This document shows, piece after piece, positions 57,945 to 64,000 of a stretch of DNA of 64,000 nucleotides. Numbering within the stretch: position 1 is the stretch's first letter; each line of letters opens with the position of its first letter. Source of the DNA: Anaeramoeba flamelloides (taxonomy: Eukaryota > Metamonada > Anaeramoebidae). The notes beneath the pieces are model-generated. The model made no database searches and had not been told where the DNA came from. It was given only the letters and a program-made list of their open reading frames with translations. A program made the translations under genes and the position numbers. The stretch spans positions 2,051,001 through 2,115,000 of the forward strand of contig JANTQA010000016.1 in NCBI GenBank assembly GCA_027625915.1, in the 5' to 3' direction.

Positions 57945-58450
57945 TTTAAGGGATCAGAAACTCCCAAGGAGAAGGCTAAGATTAAAGTACTTTGTTATTG
58001 GGTGTGAATAACTATTCATCATACTAAGTTCAAAAGCCTCTAAAAATTGGATTATCAAAAGAATACTATTTGTTGATCCAAACCTTTAGAAATGATTATT
58101 GTATCATAAAAAAAACAATAATTTTGAAAAAAATGCACCTTTTAAGACAAATTTAAAGGTTGGACCATCAATATTCAGACTTCAAAGTTGAAAAATATAC
58201 TTTCTTAAATCTGTGTAAATATGTAGATGTGTAAAAAAAAAATTCATTTTTAAAAAATATTTCATAATTATCCAAAGATTATTTTAATTAATTATTTTAT
58301 ATATATTGATAATATAACATTTTTAGATATACAACAAGGAAAGAAAACTAACTATTCTTTGGAATTTGAGTGAATTATCATCAAGTAGATCTTGAAATTA
58401 AAAAATTGACACAATAGTTGCTTTTCGGGGTATAAAAAAAGAATTATCAA
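57945..58450 (+). repeat. Dispersed repeat U, copy 2
   Basis: Matches 38880-39430 in the same orientation. Protein-like fragments (LPRRRLRLKYFVIGCE, KNWIIKRILFVDPNL) suggest a decayed coding element in both places. Confidence 0.5.
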
Positions 58451-58737
58451 ATATTTTAATATAAACGAAGTACCAATCAAAGGGGACAAGTTTAGGTGAG
58501 TGAATTACATACGTTTAGAGTATTTAAATAGACATTAGAAAAAAAACTTAAATTTTGTAAATTTCAAAATTGAATTGATTTTTCACATTTTTTCGAGCTT
58601 TTTTTTTTTTTTCAATTTTTTTTTTGCACGAAATTCATTTGGATTTTTTTCTTGCAAGATCTTTAGTCCCTTGGTAAAAAAATGTTATTCTAAGGTTATA
58701 AAAATAGTGGAAACAATTATCAAGTCATCAAAATTAA

Positions 58738-59013
58738 ATGGTTGGTAATTTGATTTTATCTCCAATAGAAGATCAAATGAACAGTATTGCTGTATTAATG
58801 GATGCCATGATAATTTTAGGGTTTCAAATTTTAAGAAAATATATTGAACGATTAGTTTTATTTCAGGTAAATATCAACTATTTGTTAATGTTTATTTTTT
58901 TATTTAATCTTCAAAGGCCATTAATAAAAAATATAAGAAAAATTTCAAAACAAATCTATTTTCATAAAAACCAAAGTAGTATTTACCCCCACTTTTTTTG
59001 TTTTTCAGTATAG
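58738..59013 (+). CDS. Possible gene start, coding-like first ~44 codons
   Basis: ATG then MVGNLILSPIEDQMNSIAVL and ILRKYIERLVLFQ, followed by CAG and a GTAAAT donor-like site at about 58867. Past that point the frame becomes low-complexity, so an intron may begin there. A faint resemblance to the helical C-terminal half of coatomer zeta (AVL...LRK..E) is too weak to name. A candidate downstream exon lies near 59113-59150. Unidentified. Confidence 0.3.
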   Translation: MVGNLILSPIEDQMNSIAVLMDAMIILGFQILRKYIERLVLFQVNINYLLMFIFLFNLQRPLIKNIRKISKQIYFHKNQSSIYPHFFCFSV

Positions 59014-59334
59014 TCTATATAAATATTTAAGTTTAAGTTAATTATTCATCTTAAACTTTGAATTTTGACCTAAATAAATAAATTTCACTTTTCTTTTATT
59101 TTAGTATTTATTGAAATTTTCGCACAAATAAAAAAATTAAATTTTCTTGGTAAGATATTTTTTTTTAATAATTATTATTTATCTTAAAATTAACAATATT
59201 AGTGATCGCAATTATTAATAAATCAATGTATTATTTTTTTAAATTACTATTATTGTTATAAAATTTTAAATATAAAAAATTAATAAAAAAATAAATAATT
59301 ATCTTGAAAAAAAATGCAAATAATAATAATTATA

Positions 59335-59866
59335 AACCCCATTCCAAAAATTTGGACACACATAAAATCAAAAATAGGCAAAATAAAACCCAATTTATTG
59401 TATTTTTCCAAACCTAACACACAACCACATTTAAGTTACAGGGGATTAATGTTTTAATAAGTAATCATTTTATTCAAAATAAAAGCAAAAAATAGAAAAC
59501 TCAAAAATAAAAATCTATGTGTCCAAAATAATGAAACGAGCTGAACGTAAAAATTATTGGTAAATTTGTTAAAATTTCACCAACAATTGTTGATGGATCA
59601 AATGATAAGATACCATCAACCAATTGTATGTGATTTTTCTATTAAAAAAACTCAAAACTAACCTTCTATCAACCATCGAAAAAAAATTTCGAGATCTAAA
59701 ATCAGATTTAATAACTGGAAAAAAAAGAAATGAAAACAAATCAAAAAAGACAAAAAATGAAAATATTTTGTAAAAATCAAAATTCTTTCTAAATTGAATT
59801 TAAAGTGTAGTATTGTTATTCTTTCAACTGTTTAAGCTGTGTCTAAAAATTTTGGAATATAGTTTA
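59335..59866 (+). mobile_element. TA-flanked inverted-repeat element, family F
   Basis: Left end AACCCCATTCCAAAAATTTGG then ACACA; right end TGTGTCTAAAAATTTTGGAA then TATAGTTTA, with TA outside both. 532 bp. Internal landmark ACCAACAATTGTTGATGGATC. No transposase. The ends look like Tc1/mariner-type termini. The same element lies inverted at 63566-64000. Confidence 0.88.
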
Positions 59867-60132
59867 TATTTTTTTTCCAATACCAAAAAACAATACAACA
59901 ACATAACTACTTTATTTTGGAACAAGTTTGACTTTTTATTATAATTCAAATCTGAATTATGAACATATAAGAAAATTATTATATTAATACATCAATATCC
60001 TTTTAAATCTTTTATTCTAAACTTGATGAAATTTCGGTAAATCCAGGGAAATAAGTAAGATATTACCCCCCCCCCCCCCACCCCAAAGTTAAATTACCAA
60101 CTTAAAAAAATAATCTATTTCATTTGATATCG
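59867..60132. other. Spacer with a poly-C tract
   Basis: 60067-60084 is nearly all C (CCCCCCCCCCCCCACCCC), exceptional in this DNA. No gene. Confidence 0.6.
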
Positions 60133-60684
60133 AAACTATTTTTTAAATATTTTGATTCACTTTATTATATAAATAGAAGTTGTTTTGAGGGTTTATTTAT
60201 TATTCTTTTCAAATAAATCTTTTCAAATTTTAGATTAGAACGATTTTTTCTAATTTCACAAATTTTTGTTTTTATTTTGCAATTTTTTTTTTTTTTTGAA
60301 ACTTTTTTTTTGACAAAAGATCATGTGGAAAAAAAAAATCTTCGAAAAAACATATAATCCCTAAGAAAATTTCGACTATCTAATGTGTTTTACAGCAAAA
60401 ACAATTATTCATAAAAAATCTTTGTGTTGGTTTTTTTTAAGTGAAAACTCAGTAATAAAAAATCGGTAATGTTCATTTTAAAAAATTCTTACTCACTTTT
60501 TTTCAATTTTTGGTTTTTATTTTTTTTAATTTTTAATATATCAAGTTTTTATATATTTAGAATGACTTTAAAGTATATTAAAAATAAGATTTAATTATTT
60601 TTTTTTCTTGAATACAAAAGGATATTTTTTTTTTGCAATATATTATTTCAGGTTATTCACAATTTGTTAAATGGTGTTTAGTTG
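60133..60684 (+). mobile_element. Inverted-repeat element, family G
   Basis: Begins AAACTATTTTTTAAATATTTTG, ends AATTTGTTAAATGGTGTTTA then GTT. 552 bp. Shares internal blocks GATCATGTGGAAAAAA and TAATAAAAAATCGGTAATG with the other copies. Confidence 0.65.
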
Positions 60685-60814
60685 GTCAAATATTTAGAAC
60701 TCTTTATTAAAACAAATTATGGCGACAATCCAGAAATTTTCTACATAATTGATATAAAAGGAAACAACCACCAACCCATTCAACAGGGGGCAACAAAAAA
60801 AAAAAAACACTTTT

Positions 60815-62771
60815 GATCAAAACTATTTTAAATTTTTATTAACACTAAAAGATATATTCAATGATTGGCTTCTTATACTCTCATTGGAAGAATTAATGTA
60901 CATCAAATCAAGAAAAATACTATTTATTCATAAACTTTGAACTTGGGAGATCCAATGAATTATCGTCCTATCTCTATTAATAAATCCATTCCCAGAATTT
61001 TTTCAAAAAATTTTATATAAAAAAATTAAATAATATTGGAAATTTATCTCAAAAAAACAATTTGGATTTAGGACTGGAATTGGGATAAGGATACCAGTTC
61101 TCAATTTTCTGAAAAATATAAATCTAAAAGATTTAAAAAAAAAAAAAATAAAAATTATAACAATTGATATCGCAAAATGTTTTGACTCCGTTCACCATAG
61201 CTTGATTAGAGAACCAATTAAAAAAATTATTAAAAACAAAATTTTAAAAAATTTTTTGCTTAAATATTATAAGGGGGATGGACGTGGTATTTATCAGGGA
61301 GATCCTTTATCACCTATTTTATTTGCATTTGTTAGTCATTTTTTAATCTTAAGAATAGAGAAGTTGGTTCAATACCTTCAAATGTTTGCTGATGATATGA
61401 TAATAATACTAAAATCATCAAATTATAAAAAAAAACTAAAAAAAAAATATATAAAATAATTGAAAACTTCGGGTTAAAAGTTAATACTAGTAAAACAATA
61501 ATCACTAATAAAATGAGAAAAATTTAATACTTGGGTATAAATTTTTCAAAAAAATCCCATATATTTAATAATAAAATAAAGTGTAATTGTACTCTTTGGA
61601 AATACCAATATATCTTCAAGTCGAACGAATTATCAAATTCTCTCAAAGTTATTCTTTATAAAGCAATAGGCTTAAGTCAACTCCTATATGGCTTAGAATT
61701 ATTTAACTTCACTAAAAAGGAATATGAAGAAATTGATATATTAATTAATCTTCATATTACAAAGATATTTAAAATTCAAAAATCTACTCCTGTCTTCGCG
61801 TATCGAAACGAAATCAACTTACTACCTATTAAAACTATTGTAAACTTACGAAAATGGAAATTTACTCAAAAACTTCAAAAAAAAGAATATAAAGAACTTA
61901 TAAAACTTTTTAAATTTGATTACAAACCCAATAAAGAAATAAATATTTGGAAAACAGAGTCTTTTAATGTTTTTTAAAAAAAGATAAAAAATGTATATCT
62001 AAATGATTTGAAAAACAATCTAAGTTGGAAAATAAAAGAATACTACAAAATTATCAAAAATGAAAAATTTAATTTTAAAATTAAAAATTATCTAAAATTT
62101 AAATCAAGTACTACATTTCTCAAATTTAAAACCTTTATAAATGGATTAAATAGAAACTCATATGTTTTAAAAAATAAATCTGAATATAACACATATATAA
62201 AGAAAGAAAAATGTAAAAAATGCGATTATTGTGCCCATTATTATGAAAATTTAAACCACTTCATTTGGTATTGTGAAAGGTATAAATTTATCAGAATCAA
62301 ATGGAAAAAAAAATTATCAAAAATTCTAGATAAGAAATTATATGAAAAAGTTATTCTTAGAACAAATACACAGAAAATCTTCAACATGACCAATCAAAAT
62401 TATGAAATTTACTGCGATTGTCGGGAATTTTTTTATCAAAGCTCTTATGGTTAGAAAACTTAAGGTAATAAAGAAAAAATAATAAAAATAAAGTGAAAAC
62501 AAAAAATTTTTAAATTAATAAAAAATATATAAATTCGGGCACCCAATGCCCCACTCTGAGAGTCGTGGAATACCAATTATTAATCACGGAATGTGGAATT
62601 TTTATCCATTATCGATAATCTTTCTATCGGGTTTTTGCTCCTCCTGTCCAGGACGTGGATAGTTTCTAATTGATCATGAAAATGATATATTTATTTTTTA
62701 TATATATTTTTAATTATTTTTCTTCTTCTCTTTTTTTTATTTGATGATTTTTCTTTAATTACTCCTTTCTA

Positions 62772-62791
<20 letters not shown>
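60815..62791 (+). mobile_element. 5'-truncated LINE with reverse transcriptase, copy 2
   Basis: Flanked by an 18-bp direct repeat (eleven A then CACTTTT) at 60797-60814 and 62792-62809. RT motifs in order: NYRPISI (about 60959), FGFRTG (about 61063), IDIAKCFDSV (about 61162), YQGDPLSPILFAF (about 61290), MFADDMII (about 61382), GLKVNTSKT (about 61470), YLGINFS (about 61531). The C-terminus has CKKCDYC (about 62212) and HFIWYC. Open stretches are 61202-61459, 61531-61977 and 62008-62454; several stops and shifts separate them, so it is inactive. No endonuclease is present (lost by 5' truncation) and no RNase H. The 3' UTR is about 330 bp with an (ATAA)n tail. The clade is uncertain; the Cys/His tail is jockey/CR1/L1-like. 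Confidence 0.93.
62455..62791 (+). promoter_or_regulatory. Structured LINE 3' UTR and tail
   Basis: Shared with copy 1 (33657-33988). A conserved, G/C-richer block contains a small hairpin ACTC/GAGT before CGTGGAATACCAATT, then CTTTCTATCGGGTTTTT, CTCCTCCTGT and GGACGTGGATA, with CTATC and GATAG able to pair. Likely the 3' recognition site of the reverse transcriptase. Confidence 0.6.
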
Positions 62792-62803
<12 letters not shown>

Positions 62804-62809
62804 ACTTTT

Positions 62810-63106
62810 AAGTTTTTTTATTATTTTTTTACTGTTTTTATTATTTCTTGGTTTTCTTTCTATTTTTCTTGTCTTTGCTTAAAAACAATTTTTTTTCTTC
62901 GTATTTTTTAAATAAAAGATATCCTATTAGTGACAACTCTCGCCTGAATTATGGCTAGGTTAAAAAACCCAAATTAATTTAGTGTTTAAAGAAAACAGAA
63001 GGTAATTTTGTTGAATCACCTCTCTTCAATAATAAAAGATAAAAAAAAAACAATAATTAGTATTTTTTGTTATTTAAAAATATTTAAATTATATTTATTA
63101 TTGGTT
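62810..63106. other. Spacer 3' of the Rab gene
   Basis: AT-rich; includes the likely 3' UTR of the minus-strand Rab exon. Confidence 0.4.
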
Positions 63107-63357
63107 TTAACAACATTCACTTTTTTCTTTCTTTTTTTCATTTCGAAGCTGTATAGTAAGATCCTTTTCGATTTGTTTTAAATTCTTCTTTTTTTTTGAA
63201 TTTAGGGAAATCATTTCTTGTGCTATCACCTCAAACATTTTTTTAATGCCAAATCCCGTTTTAGCACTTGTTTCAAAATATTTTGCAGAATGACTATTTG
63301 TATATTTCTCAATTTCCTCTTTTGAAATTACCCTTTCATGGTTCTTAAGTAGATCAT
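63107..63357 (-). CDS. Rab GTPase, last exon only
   Basis: Minus-strand exon after an AATATAG acceptor at about 63360. It reads DDLLKNHERVISKEEIEKY, then SAKYFETSAKTGFGIKKMFE, a Lys-rich helix, and ends SECC at TAA 63107. ETSAK is the G5 guanine-binding motif of Ras-superfamily proteins. The DL at the exon start probably follows the NKxD motif on the previous exon. The terminal CC is a Rab geranylgeranylation signal, so the protein should sit on membranes. The upstream exons with P-loop and switches lie beyond 63566 or outside the window. Subfamily not determined. Confidence 0.85.
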
Positions 63358-63565
63358 CTATATTATTTATGTATATGTACGTATATTAAAATTAAAGAAG
63401 CGTGTTAAGATAAACAAGATGACATTAAATAAATTATAAGAATGTACAATTTGAGTTTTTTTTTAAACTTTAATAGTAAAAATTTACATCTATTCGTTTT
63501 CTTCTTACAGGTTTATCCCCCCTTTTTTTTTGAAAGTATTTTTAATTTTATTATTATTTCTTATA
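63358..63565. other. Intron of the Rab gene (part)
   Basis: AT-rich DNA between the acceptor of the last exon and the family F element. No exon is recognised in it. Confidence 0.5.
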
Positions 63566-64000
63566 AACTAGATTCCAAAAATTTGGACACAGTTTAAACA
63601 GTTGAAAGAACATCTTTACTGTACTTTAAATTCAAATTGGAAAGAATTTTGATTTTACAAACAATTTCATTTTTTGTCTTTTTTGTTTTGTTTTCATTTC
63701 CTTTTTTTGCAGTTACGTAATCTGTTTCATTAGATCTCGAAATTTTTTTTCAATGGTTGATAGAAGGTTAGTGTTGAGTTTGTTAAATTGGAAAATCAAA
63801 TACAATTGGTAGATGGTATCTTATCATTTGATCGATCAACAATTGTTGGTGAAATTTCAACAAATTTACCAATACATTTTTTGTTCCGCTCGTTTCATTA
63901 TTTTGGACACACCTGTTTTTTATTTTTGAGTTTTAAATTTTTTTCTTTTGTTTGGATGAAAATGATTACTTATAAAAAACATTAATACCTTGTAACTTAA
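63566..64000 (-). mobile_element. Family F element, inverted copy, cut by the window edge
   Basis: Begins AACTAGATTCCAAAAATTTG then GACACAG after TA at 63564-63565, and matches the reverse of 59335-59866 along its length (TTGGTAGATGGTATCTTATC, CAACAATTGTTGGTGAAATT). Probably about 100 bp more lie outside. It is expected to lie within an intron of the Rab gene. Confidence 0.88.

Noticed and set aside
58738-59013. Coatomer zeta subunit
   Set aside because: Only a short helical stretch is similar, with a one-residue offset; not enough to name it.

Overview
The window is very AT-rich nuclear DNA from a protist. The coding signs are eukaryotic: short GT-AG introns, a spliced Ran GTPase, transportin, a p97/Cdc48 adaptor and a Rab C-terminus. 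Nearly all recognisable genes end in TAA, and nothing argues against the standard code. No rRNA, tRNA, CRISPR or bacterial operon was seen. The lineage cannot be fixed from sequence alone. My low-confidence guess is an amoeboid protist such as Anaeramoeba, based on composition, the ubiquitin-like/BTB protein and the Asn/Lys-rich spacers.

Genes, left to right: transportin without its N-terminal exon(s) (3.8-6.2 kb, +); a zinc-finger/ubiquitin-like/BTB protein (10.3-11.7, -); a decayed unidentified coding region (15.3-16.3, +); a p47/Shp1 adaptor (18.3-19.4, +) with a LINE-like 3' relic against its stop codon; a two-exon HSBP1-like gene (24.4-24.75, +); Ran in four exons (31.1-32.2, -); an orphan 323-aa protein (44.7-45.7, +); a DDE-transposase-like gene in several open segments (52.0-56.05, -); a truncated LINE with reverse transcriptase (60.8-62.8, +); and the last exon of a Rab (63.1-63.4, -). 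Ran and transportin work in the same nuclear transport cycle. p47 and Rab belong to membrane fusion and trafficking.

Most of the rest is dense with non-autonomous inverted-repeat elements, most of them flanked by TA. They include a ~200-bp hairpin family (4 copies), a ~535-bp family with CCAAAAATTTGGACACA ends (1 whole, 1 cut by the window edge, 1 fragment), a ~550-bp family with AAACTAAAC-type ends (5 copies), a ~485-bp family (3 copies), a ~225-bp family (at least 6 copies), a ~170-240-bp family, a 1.2-kb element with TCGCGA-rich subterminal repeats, and two long palindromes. Two LINE copies share a 3' end and have 18-bp target-site duplications. Between 33.2 and 34.2 kb a LINE lies inside a TA-flanked element that lies inside an older duplicated segment. 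Pre-insertion versions of both target sites survive elsewhere in the window, so the order of events can be read directly.

The main unusual points are that insertion stratigraphy, the structured LINE 3' end, the TCGCGA element, two-codon first exons in two genes, the N-terminally incomplete transportin, and the BTB protein's domain mix.
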